A stretch of 64,000 nt of DNA from Desulfurivibrio sp044068625 (GCF_044068625.1 NZ_JBIPKH010000002.1:191880-255879), one strand, 5' to 3'. Positions 1-9,907 are shown, counted from the first letter of the stretch. Notes: generated by a model from the sequence alone, not told the origin. A program made the numbers and translations.

Positions 1-131
1 GTCAAGGTCTCGATCTCCTCCTGCCAGAGACCGTTGACCACCCAGAGGGAAACCGCGATCAGCATGGTGATGGCGGCAACCACCAGAGTCAGGGGAATTA
101 TCATGACCTTCATACGCAAAGAGAGTTTCAT
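1..131 (-). CDS. N-terminal part of a membrane sensor, possibly a chemoreceptor
   Basis: Only the first 43 codons are in the window; the gene runs off the left edge. The start is supported by AAGGAG about seven bases upstream of the ATG (reverse complement of 129-131). The N-terminus reads MKLSLRMKVMIIPLTLVVAA followed by more hydrophobic residues: a short basic segment and one membrane helix, then WVVNGLWQEE. This is the usual opening of methyl-accepting chemotaxis proteins and HAMP sensors, but no diagnostic domain is visible, so the family is an inference. The gene is divergent from recB. Confidence 0.6.
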   Translation of the reverse strand, partial: MKLSLRMKVMIIPLTLVVAAITMLIAVSLWVVNGLWQEEIETL

Positions 132-288
132 GGTATGCTCCTTGTGGTGATTTGACAGGTGGTGCGGCCACTGGTTAACTTGAACTTAACTTTAATTTTC
201 TAGCTGTTTTCACGTTGTCCGTCAATTGCAATCGTTGCCGGCACAATGGTATTGCTTAATCCGAGCTAGCCGCTTAGAGTGCTAAGTC

Positions 289-3200
289 ATGAAAGTTCAG
301 AGGGAAAACCATACCCCACCATCTTCCTCTCCAACCGGCAGTCTGCCATTCGCCCCCGAAACCCTGCCGGAGGCCCCAATCCAACTGATCGAGGCCAGTG
401 CCGGAACCGGCAAAACCCACTCCATCTCCTCCCTCTATCTGCGTTTTATCCTGGAGCGGGAGCTGCCGGTGGAGCGTATCCTGGTCCTGAGCTTCACCGA
501 GGCCGCCACCGCCGAACTGCACGAACGTCTGCGCGCCCGGCTCCAGGCGGCCCTGGCCCTCTTTGAGGGGAGAATCGGCTCCCGCGATCATTTCCTCAAC
601 GGCCTGCTGGCCAACAGCGGTGATCGGCAACGGGATCGGTTGCTGCTGCAAAAAGCCCTCACCGAGATCGATCAGGCGGCGGTAACCACCATCCACAGTT
701 TTTGCCACCAGATGCTGCAGCAAGGGGCCTTTGAGAGTGGCATGCCCTTTGAGTTGGAACTGGTCAGCGAAAGCCACCTCCTGCTGGAGGAGATCGTCCG
801 CGATTATCTGGCCACCGTTTTCCATGGCGATGACTCGCGTCTGCTGGCCCTGTTGCCCTTGGGTGAGGGATTGGACTCCTGGCGGCGGATCGCCGAGATC
901 GCAACCCGGCATCGCGATTTTCCGGTGCTGAACGGTTTGCGACCGGCGGGGGAGGAGACCGCTCCCGCCGCTGGGGAGATAAGCAAGCTGATTGCCGCGG
1001 CCCTGGCGGCCTTCAACCTGGCCCGCCAGTGCTGGCGGGAAAACGAGGAAACCATTGTCGCGATCCTTAAACAGGGCGAATTCAGGGTGGAGGTCAGCCG
1101 CCGAATCGATGCCGGCCTCCTGGGGCAACTGGCCGCTTATCTGGCCGAGCCCCAGCCGGATTCATTTCTGGTTCCCGAGGGCAGTGAACGGTTGACCCCG
1201 GAAAAATTCAGGGATCCCGAGGCCAAGGTTTGCCCCAAAAGGGCGATCGCCAAGGGCAGGGTGCCGGAACACCCCTTTTTCCCGCTCTGGAGTGCTTATC
1301 TGACGGCCTCGGCCCGGCTTGCCCATCATTACCGTCTTCATACCAGCAAAGGCCTGATCGAGTTTGCCCGCCGGCAACTGCCGGCTCGGCTCTACGCGGC
1401 CCGGCTGCAATCGTTCGACGATCTGCTCCACCGACTGGCCCAAGCCCTGACGGGTGCCAAGGGTTACCCCCTGGCTCAATTGATGGCCAACCGTTATCCG
1501 GTGGCCCTGATCGATGAGTTTCAGGATACCGATCCGGTTCAATACGCCATCTTCCAGGCCGTCTACGGCCAACCGAAGCCCTCCCCCCCCACGCGGCTGA
1601 TTCTGATCGGCGACCCCAAGCAGGCCATCTACGGTTTCCGGGGGGCCGATATTTTCGCCTACCTGCGAGCCGCCCGGGACAGCGGCGGGCAACGCTACAC
1701 CATGACCGTCAACTGGCGGGCCGATGGAGGGATGGTGGCGGCGGTCAATGCCCTCTTCGGTGGGGTGGCCAACCCTTTTCTGGTGCCGGAGATCGGCTTT
1801 CCCAGGGTGGAGCCCCGGCCGGAGGCGGGGGATTGCTGGCAGGGGGGCGACTTCGGCGGCGACTTGCCCCTGCAGTTCCTGACCCTGCCGCCGCAACTGG
1901 CCGATCACGTTGCCGGAGTGACCAGCAACCGGCCGGTGAAGGGTAAGGTGGAAAAACTGCTCCCGGCGCTGGTGGCGGCGGATATCGCCGGCCTGCTTGC
2001 CGGCGGCGCCGGAATCAACCTCCCCGGGGGTTTTCACCCTTTGCGTCCCCCGGATATTGCCATCCTGGTCCGCAGCAATCGACAGGCGGAGGCCATGCAA
2101 GCCGCCCTGCGGGAGCAAGGGATCAAGGCCGTGGTCTACAGCCCCGCTTCGGTATTTCAGAGTAAAGAAGCCCGCCAGTTGACCATCCTGCTTCATGGTC
2201 TGCAGGAGGGCGCGGGGGATCCCCAGCGGCGGGGGGCCATGCTCACCGAGTTGTTGGCCGCCACCCCCCGGGAGTTGGCCGACCTGACCGACGAAGAGAT
2301 AAACTGGCAGGTCTGGCTGGATAATTTCAGCCGCTGGCGTTTACTGTGGCGGGAGCGGGGCTTCATGGCCATGGCCCGCACCCTGGGAGCGGAGAAACGG
2401 CTGGCGGCCCGCCTGTTGACCTCCCCCGACGGCGAAAGACGGCTCACCAACTACCGCCATCTCTTCGAACTGCTCCATCAACAGGAGCGGCAAGGGCACC
2501 TGCGACCCGCCGCCCTGGGCAAGTGGCTGGATGCGAAAATCGCCGGCGGCAACCAGGGCGGTGATGCCGATGAGTTGCGGCTGGAAAGCGATGAGGCGGC
2601 GGTGCGGGTGTTGACCATCCATCGCAGCAAGGGGCTGGAGTTTCCCGTGGTCTATTGCCCCTACCTCTGGAAGGGGGAGGGGCGGCGGTCCGGGCGGCGG
2701 GAAGGGCTGTTCACCTTCCACGATCCGGCGGACCAGCGGGTGGGTAAAATCGTGATCGATCCCAATGCCGACCAGCGCCTGCGCCGCCGGGAAGAGGAGT
2801 TTGCCGAAGAGCTGCGCCTGCTTTACGTGGCAGTGACCCGGGCCCGGCACTGCTGCCTGGTGCCATGGGAGGCGGCCACCGACTATGAGCACTCGGCCCT
2901 GGCCTATCTGCTGCATGGTGGCGACCTGGCCGCCCTGGGGCGGGAGGAGATCCTGGCCATGTTGACCCAACGGGTGGCGGGGGAAAACCACTGGGGAATC
3001 CGCCGGTTCCCCCTGCCGGAATCGTTGGGACGCTGGCGCAACCCGGAAGATGAAGTCCAAACCGTCGCTCCCTCCTGCCGGAGTTTGTCCCGACCCATCG
3101 CCCCCGGCTGGCGGGTGGGGAGCTTTTCCCAGCTGGCGGCCGCCCAGCACCCCGGCGAACGCGATCCCAGCGGTGGGCGCGATTACGATGGTGGGGACAG

Positions 3201-4020
3201 CCTGGCACTTGCCAGCCCCACCATCACCCCCAAAGCGGCGACGCTTCCCCCGCACCCCCTGCTCGCCAGCCGGGTTCCCCTGGCCGAGTTTCCCGCCGGC
3301 TTGGCCGCGGGCAACCTGATCCATCGGATTTTTGAACTGATCTCCTTTACCGACGCCAGCGCCCACCGGGAGATCATCACCGCCCAAACAGCAGCCTTCG
3401 GTTTCGGGGCTCGGGGCCCCGCGACCACAACCCTGGAAAGGGCGGTGGCCGCGGTGCTGCATACCCCGCTGACCGACGAGGAGCCTTTCTGCCTGGCGGA
3501 GATTGGCGATGGTCAGCGACTCAACGAGCTGCCCTTCATCTTTCCCGTGGGCCGGCAAGGCGGGGTTTTGGGGCCGGCTCGGCTGGCCGCGGCCTTCGCC
3601 GAACATCAGCGCCAGTTACCCCCGGGTTATCCCGAGCTGCTACGAACTCTGCAGTTTGTCGACCTGGCGGGCTTTCTCAAGGGGTTTATCGATCTGGTTT
3701 TTCAGTGGCGCCAACGCTGGTATATCATCGACTACAAGAGCAACCTGCTGGGGTCCTCCTTCGGCGACTATTGTTCCCCCCGGCTGGCGGAACCGATGAG
3801 CCGCCACCACTATATTCTCCAGTACCATATCTACACCGTGGCCCTGCACCGCTACCTGGCGGCCCGGCTGCCGGGCTACAATTACCAGCGCCATATCGGG
3901 GGAGTCTTTTACCTTTTCCTGCGGGGAATGCACCCGGAACTGGGTCCGGCCGCCGGAGTTTTCGCCCATCGCCCCCCCGGGGCCCTGGTTGAAACCCTCT
4001 CACGGGATATCTTCGGGTGA
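289..4020 (+). CDS. recB: RecB-like exodeoxyribonuclease V beta subunit
   Basis: The protein is a 1243-residue UvrD/Rep-family helicase-nuclease that would unwind and resect double-strand ends as part of RecBCD. Walker A is EASAGTGKTH (35-44), motif II is VALIDEFQDTDP, motif III is LILIGDPKQAIYGFRGADIF, motif V is VLTIHRSKGLEFPVV and motif VI is LRLLYVAVTRAR. The C-terminal RecB nuclease motif is complete: GFIDLVF followed by IIDYKSN, with Asp1148 and Lys1150. Length is typical for RecB (about 1180). There is no obvious Shine-Dalgarno before the ATG. The usual partner recC is not adjacent; recD lies 4 kb downstream after three unrelated genes. AddA is an alternative name for this type of protein, but the presence of a RecD-type helicase in the same run favours RecB. 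Confidence 0.93.
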   Translation: MKVQRENHTPPSSSPTGSLPFAPETLPEAPIQLIEASAGTGKTHSISSLYLRFILERELPVERILVLSFTEAATAELHERLRARLQAALALFEGRIGSRDHFLNGLLANSGDRQRDRLLLQKALTEIDQAAVTTIHSFCHQMLQQGAFESGMPFELELVSESHLLLEEIVRDYLATVFHGDDSRLLALLPLGEGLDSWRRIAEIATRHRDFPVLNGLRPAGEETAPAAGEISKLIAAALAAFNLARQCWRENEETIVAILKQGEFRVEVSRRIDAGLLGQLAAYLAEPQPDSFLVPEGSERLTPEKFRDPEAKVCPKRAIAKGRVPEHPFFPLWSAYLTASARLAHHYRLHTSKGLIEFARRQLPARLYAARLQSFDDLLHRLAQALTGAKGYPLAQLMANRYPVALIDEFQDTDPVQYAIFQAVYGQPKPSPPTRLILIGDPKQAIYGFRGADIFAYLRAARDSGGQRYTMTVNWRADGGMVAAVNALFGGVANPFLVPEIGFPRVEPRPEAGDCWQGGDFGGDLPLQFLTLPPQLADHVAGVTSNRPVKGKVEKLLPALVAADIAGLLAGGAGINLPGGFHPLRPPDIAILVRSNRQAEAMQAALREQGIKAVVYSPASVFQSKEARQLTILLHGLQEGAGDPQRRGAMLTELLAATPRELADLTDEEINWQVWLDNFSRWRLLWRERGFMAMARTLGAEKRLAARLLTSPDGERRLTNYRHLFELLHQQERQGHLRPAALGKWLDAKIAGGNQGGDADELRLESDEAAVRVLTIHRSKGLEFPVVYCPYLWKGEGRRSGRREGLFTFHDPADQRVGKIVIDPNADQRLRRREEEFAEELRLLYVAVTRARHCCLVPWEAATDYEHSALAYLLHGGDLAALGREEILAMLTQRVAGENHWGIRRFPLPESLGRWRNPEDEVQTVAPSCRSLSRPIAPGWRVGSFSQLAAAQHPGERDPSGGRDYDGGDSLALASPTITPKAATLPPHPLLASRVPLAEFPAGLAAGNLIHRIFELISFTDASAHREIITAQTAAFGFGARGPATTTLERAVAAVLHTPLTDEEPFCLAEIGDGQRLNELPFIFPVGRQGGVLGPARLAAAFAEHQRQLPPGYPELLRTLQFVDLAGFLKGFIDLVFQWRQRWYIIDYKSNLLGSSFGDYCSPRLAEPMSRHHYILQYHIYTVALHRYLAARLPGYNYQRHIGGVFYLFLRGMHPELGPAAGVFAHRPPGALVETLSRDIFG

Positions 4021-4137
4021 ACAGTCGGGCTGAGGGTAAAGCGGTTGACCTTGATATGCCATTGGCGGTAAAACCAGCGGATTAACCCTGGGAACTGGGC
4101 CGACAATAATGACAAACAAGCTAAGGAGTTTAAATTA

Positions 4138-5367
4138 ATGAGCGGTTTTGCTGAACTTTTTGAACAAAGCGGCGTCGAAGACCAAAAACTTCAGCCCGGT
4201 CAGAAGATCAAGGCCAGGGTGGTGGGAATCGCCCGGGAGTGGATCTTTATCGATCTCGGCGGCAAGAGCGAAGGGGCGGTGGCCAAGGCCGAATTTCTTG
4301 ACCCCGCGGGCAACTGCACCGTGGCGGTGGGGGATGAGGTGGAGGTCTATTTTCTGGCCGACAAAAATCAGGAAAAGCTCTTCACCACCAGAGTGGGCGG
4401 CAGTGCGGTGCAGGCCCACCTGGAAGAGGCTTTCCACGGCCGGGTGCCGGTTGAAGGCACGGTGGAGGCGGAAACCAAGGGTGGCTTCCTGGTGAAGATC
4501 GGGGGGGCCTCCGCCCGGGCTTTCTGCCCCTACTCCCAGATGGGGCTGCGCCGGGTGGATAATCCGGAAAGCCTGTTGGGTCAAAACTACTCTTTTTTGA
4601 TCATGGAGTTTCGCGAGGGAGGCAAAAACATTCTCCTCTCCCGCCGCCAGTTGCTGGAGCAGGAACGGGAAGCGCGCAAGGAGGAGTTGCGCAACTCCCT
4701 TAAGGTGGGGGACCGGGTGACCGGTACCGTCACCTCGGTTCGTGACTTCGGGGCATTTGTCGATATCGACGGCATTGAGGGTTTGATCCCCGCCTCGGAG
4801 ATCGGCTGGGGCCGGGTGGAGGATCTGCACAGCCATCTGGAGGCGGGAAGCCAGGTTGAGGTGGTGATCAAGAGCCTGGATTTTGAGGCCGATCGCTACT
4901 CCTTCAGTCTCAAGGAGACCCTGCCCGATCCCTGGGAGCAGACCCCGACCCTCTTCCCGGAGGGTTCCACCCACCGGGGACGGGTTGTCCGGCTCACCGA
5001 TTTCGGCGCCTTTGTCACCCTGGCGCCGGGGATTGACGGCCTGATCCATATCTCCAAGCTGGGGGCCGGCCGGCGGATCAACCACCCCCGGGAGGTAGCC
5101 AAAGTAGGGGATGAGTTGGAGGTTCAGATCGAGGCCATTGATCCGGCAAACCACCGGATATCCCTGGCCCTTACCCCTCCCGCCGGCGGCGAGGCCGGGG
5201 AGGAGGGGGCGGCAAAAACCACCGGTCGCGGCAAGGGGGCCGGCAAAAAACCGGCGGCCGACGATGACCACCGGCGGGACTTTCAGGAATATGCCGGCAA
5301 GAAAACCGGCGGCTCCATGGGAACCCTGGGAGACCTGCTCAAAGCTAAACTGGCGGGCAAGTCGTAG
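4138..5367 (+). CDS. S1 RNA-binding domain protein, four S1 repeats
   Basis: The 409-residue protein carries four S1/OB-fold repeats, at about residues 20-85, 100-168, 187-257 and 272-345. The last two are the best preserved (VTGTVTSVRDFGAFVDIDGI and GRVVRLTDFGAFVTLAPGID). It ends in a Gly/Lys/Asp-rich tail. Ribosomal protein S1 usually has six domains, so this is a shorter S1-like RNA-binding protein that probably acts in translation or mRNA handling; a second full rpsA would be expected elsewhere. The start has AAGGAG at a good distance. A 117-base gap separates it from recB, and the next gene begins one base after its stop, so it probably leads an operon with the binding protein, the kinase and recD. 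Confidence 0.85.
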   Translation: MSGFAELFEQSGVEDQKLQPGQKIKARVVGIAREWIFIDLGGKSEGAVAKAEFLDPAGNCTVAVGDEVEVYFLADKNQEKLFTTRVGGSAVQAHLEEAFHGRVPVEGTVEAETKGGFLVKIGGASARAFCPYSQMGLRRVDNPESLLGQNYSFLIMEFREGGKNILLSRRQLLEQEREARKEELRNSLKVGDRVTGTVTSVRDFGAFVDIDGIEGLIPASEIGWGRVEDLHSHLEAGSQVEVVIKSLDFEADRYSFSLKETLPDPWEQTPTLFPEGSTHRGRVVRLTDFGAFVTLAPGIDGLIHISKLGAGRRINHPREVAKVGDELEVQIEAIDPANHRISLALTPPAGGEAGEEGAAKTTGRGKGAGKKPAADDDHRRDFQEYAGKKTGGSMGTLGDLLKAKLAGKS

Positions 5368-5368
5368 G

Positions 5369-6580
5369 GTGGAGGGGTTCCCAGCCCCCCATAGGCCACC
5401 GGTTCGAACGGGTGATCGCCGCCGCCGGCCGGGCTGGCTGCTCGTGCTGCTGACCCTGCTGATCCTCTGGCCCGCCCAGGCCGGGTCGCAGCCACCAAAG
5501 CCGGTGCGAATCGGTGTCTCTTTGGGGTTGACCGGCAAATATGCCCCCATGGCCCAAAATCAGTTGCATGCCTTTCGCTTGTGGGAGCGGCAGGTCAATG
5601 AGCGGGGAGGGTTACTGGGCCGGCCGGTGGAGCTGACGGTTGTTGACGACCGGAGCAGCTCCGCCACCGCCCTGACCATTTACCGGCGGTTTATTGAAGA
5701 GGAGCGGATGGAGCTGCTCTTTGCCCCCTACTCCAGCGAAATAACCCTGGCGGTCCTGCCGCTAACCGAACAGCATCGCTATCCGCTGCTGGCCTCGGGG
5801 GCGGCGGCGGATGAGATCTGGCAACGGGGCTATCGTTATATCTTCGGAATTTTCACCCCGGCCGGCAACATCAGCTTCTCCTTCCTGGAGATGCTGGTGA
5901 GTCTCGGGATCGACAACCTGGCGGTTTTCCATAGTGACGACCCCTTTTCCCGCCAAGCGGCGGCCGGGATGTTGAAGTGGGCTCGGCGCCTGGGGTTGCA
6001 GATCGATCTTGTTGAACTTTTCGAGCGGGAAAGGCCGGACTATCAGGCCATGCTGCAACGGGCCCGGAAGGCGGAAGTCCAGGTGGTAATGATGAGTGGC
6101 CACCTGCCCGAGGCAGTGGGGCTGCGCCGGGCGATGCTGGAAGCCGGCTGGCAACCCCGGATCTATTACGCCACCCAGGGCCCGGGCAACGAGGCCTTTG
6201 TCCAGCAGTTGGGCGAAGCGGCCGATGGGGTCTTCGGCACCGAGCAGTGGCAATATCTGGGGGGAGCCCCCCGGGAAATCTGTGCGGATTTCGTCACCGC
6301 CTACCAGGAGCTCCACCGGGAGCCCCCCAGCTATTTCGCGGCCTCCGCCTATTCCGCCGGTCGGATCATGGAACGGGCGGTGACGTTGGCTGGAAGCCTG
6401 GAAGGGGAAAAGCTACGCGCCATCCTGGCCCAACTGGATTTCCATTGTCTCACCGGCCGCTTCCGGGTCGACGCCACCGGTCGTCAGATCAGAAACTTTA
6501 CCATCGTGACCCAACGGCATAATCTTAACCTGGAGGTGGTCTGGCCCCGCAGCCTGATGACCAGGGAGCCGCGGTTATGA
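5369..6580 (+). CDS. Exported type 1 periplasmic binding protein (branched-chain amino acid binding family)
   Basis: The open frame extends upstream into the S1 gene, but a GTG at 5369, one base after the S1 stop, gives a clean signal peptide: an Arg-rich n-region (GDRRRRPG), a hydrophobic core of WLLVLLTLLILW and cleavage after QAGS or nearby. The mature part starts VRIGVSLGLTGKYAPMAQNQ, the classic opening of Leu/Ile/Val-type (Peripla_BP_6) binding proteins, and is full length at about 375 residues. No permease or ATPase genes follow. Instead its stop overlaps the start of a histidine kinase (ATGA), so it probably works as a soluble ligand receptor for that kinase rather than in transport. 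The start codon is inferred; translational coupling would explain the missing ribosome site. Confidence 0.83.
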   Translation: MEGFPAPHRPPVRTGDRRRRPGWLLVLLTLLILWPAQAGSQPPKPVRIGVSLGLTGKYAPMAQNQLHAFRLWERQVNERGGLLGRPVELTVVDDRSSSATALTIYRRFIEEERMELLFAPYSSEITLAVLPLTEQHRYPLLASGAAADEIWQRGYRYIFGIFTPAGNISFSFLEMLVSLGIDNLAVFHSDDPFSRQAAAGMLKWARRLGLQIDLVELFERERPDYQAMLQRARKAEVQVVMMSGHLPEAVGLRRAMLEAGWQPRIYYATQGPGNEAFVQQLGEAADGVFGTEQWQYLGGAPREICADFVTAYQELHREPPSYFAASAYSAGRIMERAVTLAGSLEGEKLRAILAQLDFHCLTGRFRVDATGRQIRNFTIVTQRHNLNLEVVWPRSLMTREPRL

Positions 6581-8064
6581 TGCCCTCCTGTTTTGCCCGG
6601 TTCAAAACCAGCATCAGCTGCCGCTACTATTTGAGCTGCCTGTTGCTGGTGCTGCTGATCGGGGGCGGCTTTTACCTGCTGCTGCTCAACCCCCTGCAAG
6701 GGTTCATCCACCGGGTCATTCACGGCTCGGTGCGGGGCGCCGCCGAGGATATCCAGCGGATTTGCGAACAGAGCTACCACCATCTGCTGCAAACCGGGGT
6801 CGGGGAAAATAGCCCGGAGGCCAGGATCAAAAGGGCGGTCACCCTGGGCATGATTGAAGATTTCATGCACAGCAGCCAGATTAAAGTACTGATTTTTTCC
6901 GCCGGCCAACCGCTGCTGACCGGAGATAAGCAAGGCCTCGGCCATGGCTCGGCCGCGGATCATCAAGCGCCGGATCTCCAACTCCTGGCCACTCTCCCCG
7001 TTGAGGGAGTCGGTCGGTTAAGTTGGGAAGGTGAGAGCTATTACGCCACCCGGCAAACCTTCTCTCCCTGGCAATGGGAGATCTTTGTCCTCAAGGAGAG
7101 CAGTATCTATCAGGGCGCCCTGCGCCGCCTGCACCGGGCCTATTACGTCACCATCGCCCTGCTGCTGATCTGGACCCTGTTGAGCGTGCTTTTTTTCAAA
7201 CGCCAGATCGAAAAGCCGATTCGGGAGATCATCTCCTCCCTGCGCCAGGACCAGACCCCGAACTACCGGGGAGTCTTCGAATTTGAATTTTTAAGTGATC
7301 AGCTGCGGCAAGCGATGACCGAGCAGGAGATCATGCGGCAGCGTTTTTTTAAACAGCAGCAACTGGAGTCCATCGGTGTTCTGGCCGGGGGGGTGGCCCA
7401 TGACTTCAATAATTTACTGGCGGCCCTTTATGGCCAGATCAGCCTGGCGGCGCTCTCCCTGCCCTCCGGGCATCCGGCGCTGGGCTCGTTGCAACTGGCC
7501 GAAAAATCAGCCGACCGGGCCCGGGCCCTCACCGGGCAACTGCTCACCTTTGCCACCGGCGGACATCTGAAGCGGCGGGTCCAGCCCATTGGCGACCTGA
7601 TCGAAGAGATCGGCCGTTTTGTCCTCAGCGGCCCGCACCATCGGCTCAAGCTGGAGATTCCGACCGATCTGTGGGAAGCGAATATCGACCGGGCCCAGGT
7701 GGGCAACGTGCTCCACAATCTGTTGCTCAACGCCAAGGAGGCGATGCCCGAAGGGGGTGAGCTGGAGATCGCCTGCGGCAACCAGGAGATCTCCCCCGCC
7801 AATATCCTGTCGCTGCCGCCGGGCCCCTATCTGCGGCTTGCCATTCAGGACAACGGTCACGGGATGGAACCGGAAGTGGCTGCCAAAATTTTCGACCCCT
7901 ACTTCTCCACCAAGGAGCGGGATGCCAGCAAGGGCACCGGCCTTGGTCTGAGCATCTGCCATTCGGTGATTGAAAAGCATGGCGGGCGGATCGAGGTGAG
8001 CTCAAGTCCCGGGCGGGGCACCACCTTCACCATCTATCTACCCGCCACTCTACCAGCCACCTGA
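6577..8064 (+). CDS. Membrane-bound sensor histidine kinase
   Basis: The protein has 495 residues: a first membrane helix at about 16-38, an extracytoplasmic segment to about 188, a second helix at about 189-207, then a HisKA/HATPase kinase core. The phospho-accepting His is His275 in GGVAHDFNNLLAAL, the H-box style seen in many deltaproteobacterial kinases. The ATPase shows an N box (LLLNAKEAMPEGG), G1 (IQDNGHGM), F box (FDPYFSTK) and G2 (GTGLGLSICHS). No receiver domain and no response regulator gene is adjacent. The gene overlaps the upstream binding-protein gene by four bases, which suggests a two-protein sensor in which the binding protein presents the ligand to the short periplasmic loop. 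Confidence 0.92.
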   Translation: MMPSCFARFKTSISCRYYLSCLLLVLLIGGGFYLLLLNPLQGFIHRVIHGSVRGAAEDIQRICEQSYHHLLQTGVGENSPEARIKRAVTLGMIEDFMHSSQIKVLIFSAGQPLLTGDKQGLGHGSAADHQAPDLQLLATLPVEGVGRLSWEGESYYATRQTFSPWQWEIFVLKESSIYQGALRRLHRAYYVTIALLLIWTLLSVLFFKRQIEKPIREIISSLRQDQTPNYRGVFEFEFLSDQLRQAMTEQEIMRQRFFKQQQLESIGVLAGGVAHDFNNLLAALYGQISLAALSLPSGHPALGSLQLAEKSADRARALTGQLLTFATGGHLKRRVQPIGDLIEEIGRFVLSGPHHRLKLEIPTDLWEANIDRAQVGNVLHNLLLNAKEAMPEGGELEIACGNQEISPANILSLPPGPYLRLAIQDNGHGMEPEVAAKIFDPYFSTKERDASKGTGLGLSICHSVIEKHGGRIEVSSSPGRGTTFTIYLPATLPAT

Positions 8065-8083
8065 TAAATCGGGAGCAACCGTG

Positions 8084-9907
8084 ATGAGTAGCGCAATGGA
8101 CCAGTTGCTGACCTGCTGGGTGCGGGAGGAGGTGCTGGGTGAATTTGACCGCCACTGGCTTGAGCTGCTGGCCCGGCTGGACCCCCGGGCCTCCCCGGCG
8201 GTATTGCTGGCGGGAGCCCTGGCCCGGGCGGCCATCGACCAGGGCCATCTCTGCCTGGAACTGGACCGGTTGGCCAGCCGGGCTCTGCCCACGCCGGAGG
8301 AGGCCGAACCCTTCATTTTTCCGGCCGCGCAAGAGTTACGGGCTGAATTGAGCCTCTCCCCCCTGGTGGCCTGCCCCGACCAGGGGGAGCAGCCGGCTGA
8401 CTTAAACTCCATCACCCCCCTGGTCTTGGAAGGGAACCGCCTCTATCTGCGGCGCTACCAACAGTATGAAGCTGAGTTGGCCACCGCCATCCTCAAACGG
8501 GCCGTCGCCAAAGGGCCCGGCCTTGGGCCCGCCCAACTGGCAGCCAGCCTTAATATCCTGGCCGCTGCCGCCGCCCTTACCCTGGACCCGGAACAGCAAA
8601 GGGCGATCACCGCCGCCCTGGTTCACCGGTTGTCGGTGATCTCCGGCGGGCCGGGCACCGGCAAGACCACGATCATCTTTTTCATCCTGGCCCTGAGCCG
8701 GCTGCTGGCGGCCGACGGCCGCCAGCCACCTTCCCGGATCCTGCTGCTGGCCCCCACCGGCAAGGCCGCGGCCCGCCTGGGTGAAGCGGTGCGGGAAAAG
8801 GTAAGGCGGCTGCAAACCACCATCAGCGCCGATTCACCCTGGGCAGGGATCATAACCGACCTGCCCCAAGGGGCCATGACCATCCATCGCGCCCTGGGCT
8901 ATCAGGCCGAAACCCCCACCATCTTTCGCCACCGGGCCGACAATCCCCTGGCTGCCGATCTGGTGGTGGTGGATGAAGCCTCCATGGTCGATATCGCCCT
9001 GATGAACAAACTCTTTGCCGCGGTGCCGGCCAAGGCCCGGCTGATTCTGCTGGGCGACAAGGATCAGCTGGCTTCGGTGGAGGCCGGCTCCATCCTGGGA
9101 GATATCTGCACCGCCGCCGCCGATGGCGAGGGAAGCAATGAGCTGGCGGCCGGCGTCATCAACCTCAGTCAGGGTTTTCGTTTCGATCCCCAGCGAGGCA
9201 TCGGCGCCCTGACCAGGGCGATCAACGCCGGCGACAGCGCCGAGGCTCTGCGGATTTTAGAGCAAGATCGGACCGGGGAAGTGGCCATGGTTGATCCGAT
9301 CAACCTTGAGCATGATCGGGAATTTCAGGCACTGCTGCTAACCGGCTTTACTCCCTGTCTGACGGCGACCAGCCCCGACGAGGCCCTGGCCCGGCTCAAC
9401 GATTTTCGCCTGCTTTGTTCCCATCGCCGGGGCAGGAACGGAATGGAAAGTCTCAACCTTTTCTGCCGCCGCCTGCTGGCCGCTAAAGGGCTGCTGCACC
9501 CGACCAGCGAGTGGTACCGGGGCCGGCCGATCATGATCACCGCCAACGACTACAGCCTGAATCTCTTCAATGGTGATTTGGGAGTGATCTGGGAATCTCC
9601 GGAGGATGACCACCAGTTGCGGGCTTTTTTTTCTGTGGGTGGCACCATCCGGCGGTTTTTGCCTTCCCGCCTGCCCCGCCTTGAAACCGCCTTCGCCATG
9701 ACCGTTCACAAGAGCCAGGGCTCGGAGTTTGAGCAAGTGGCGGTGGTCCTGCCCCGGGAATCATCGCCGCTCCTCACCCGGGAGCTGCTTTACACCGCCA
9801 TCTCCCGGGCCCGCAGGCGGGCCCGAATCTTTGGTCCCCAAGCCGTGATCGCCACCGCCATCGGGCGCAAGGTGGAGCGAGCCTCGGGGCTGGCCGCCCG
9901 CCTCTAG
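8084..9907 (+). CDS. recD: RecD-like exodeoxyribonuclease V alpha subunit
   Basis: The protein is a superfamily 1B 5'-3' helicase of about 607 residues, the usual RecD length. Walker A is SGGPGTGKTT, motif Ia is LLLAPTGKAAARL, Walker B is VVVDEASMVD, motif III is LILLGDKDQLASVEAGSIL, motif V is TVHKSQGSEFEQVAVV and motif VI is LYTAISRARRRARIFG. A Glu/Leu-rich N-terminal domain of about 150 residues precedes the motor, as in RecD1. I chose the ATG at 8084 because GGGAG at 8071-8075 is eight bases away; a GTG at 8081 is the alternative. It sits 19 bases behind the kinase gene and is probably co-transcribed. Confidence 0.9.
   Translation: MSSAMDQLLTCWVREEVLGEFDRHWLELLARLDPRASPAVLLAGALARAAIDQGHLCLELDRLASRALPTPEEAEPFIFPAAQELRAELSLSPLVACPDQGEQPADLNSITPLVLEGNRLYLRRYQQYEAELATAILKRAVAKGPGLGPAQLAASLNILAAAAALTLDPEQQRAITAALVHRLSVISGGPGTGKTTIIFFILALSRLLAADGRQPPSRILLLAPTGKAAARLGEAVREKVRRLQTTISADSPWAGIITDLPQGAMTIHRALGYQAETPTIFRHRADNPLAADLVVVDEASMVDIALMNKLFAAVPAKARLILLGDKDQLASVEAGSILGDICTAAADGEGSNELAAGVINLSQGFRFDPQRGIGALTRAINAGDSAEALRILEQDRTGEVAMVDPINLEHDREFQALLLTGFTPCLTATSPDEALARLNDFRLLCSHRRGRNGMESLNLFCRRLLAAKGLLHPTSEWYRGRPIMITANDYSLNLFNGDLGVIWESPEDDHQLRAFFSVGGTIRRFLPSRLPRLETAFAMTVHKSQGSEFEQVAVVLPRESSPLLTRELLYTAISRARRRARIFGPQAVIATAIGRKVERASGLAARL

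Noticed and set aside
274..4120. Large minus-strand open frames opposite recB (for example 1162-2196 and 2341-3606)
   Set aside because: They are GC-rich antisense shadows, rich in Gly, Gln and His and without domains; recB motifs on the plus strand are decisive.
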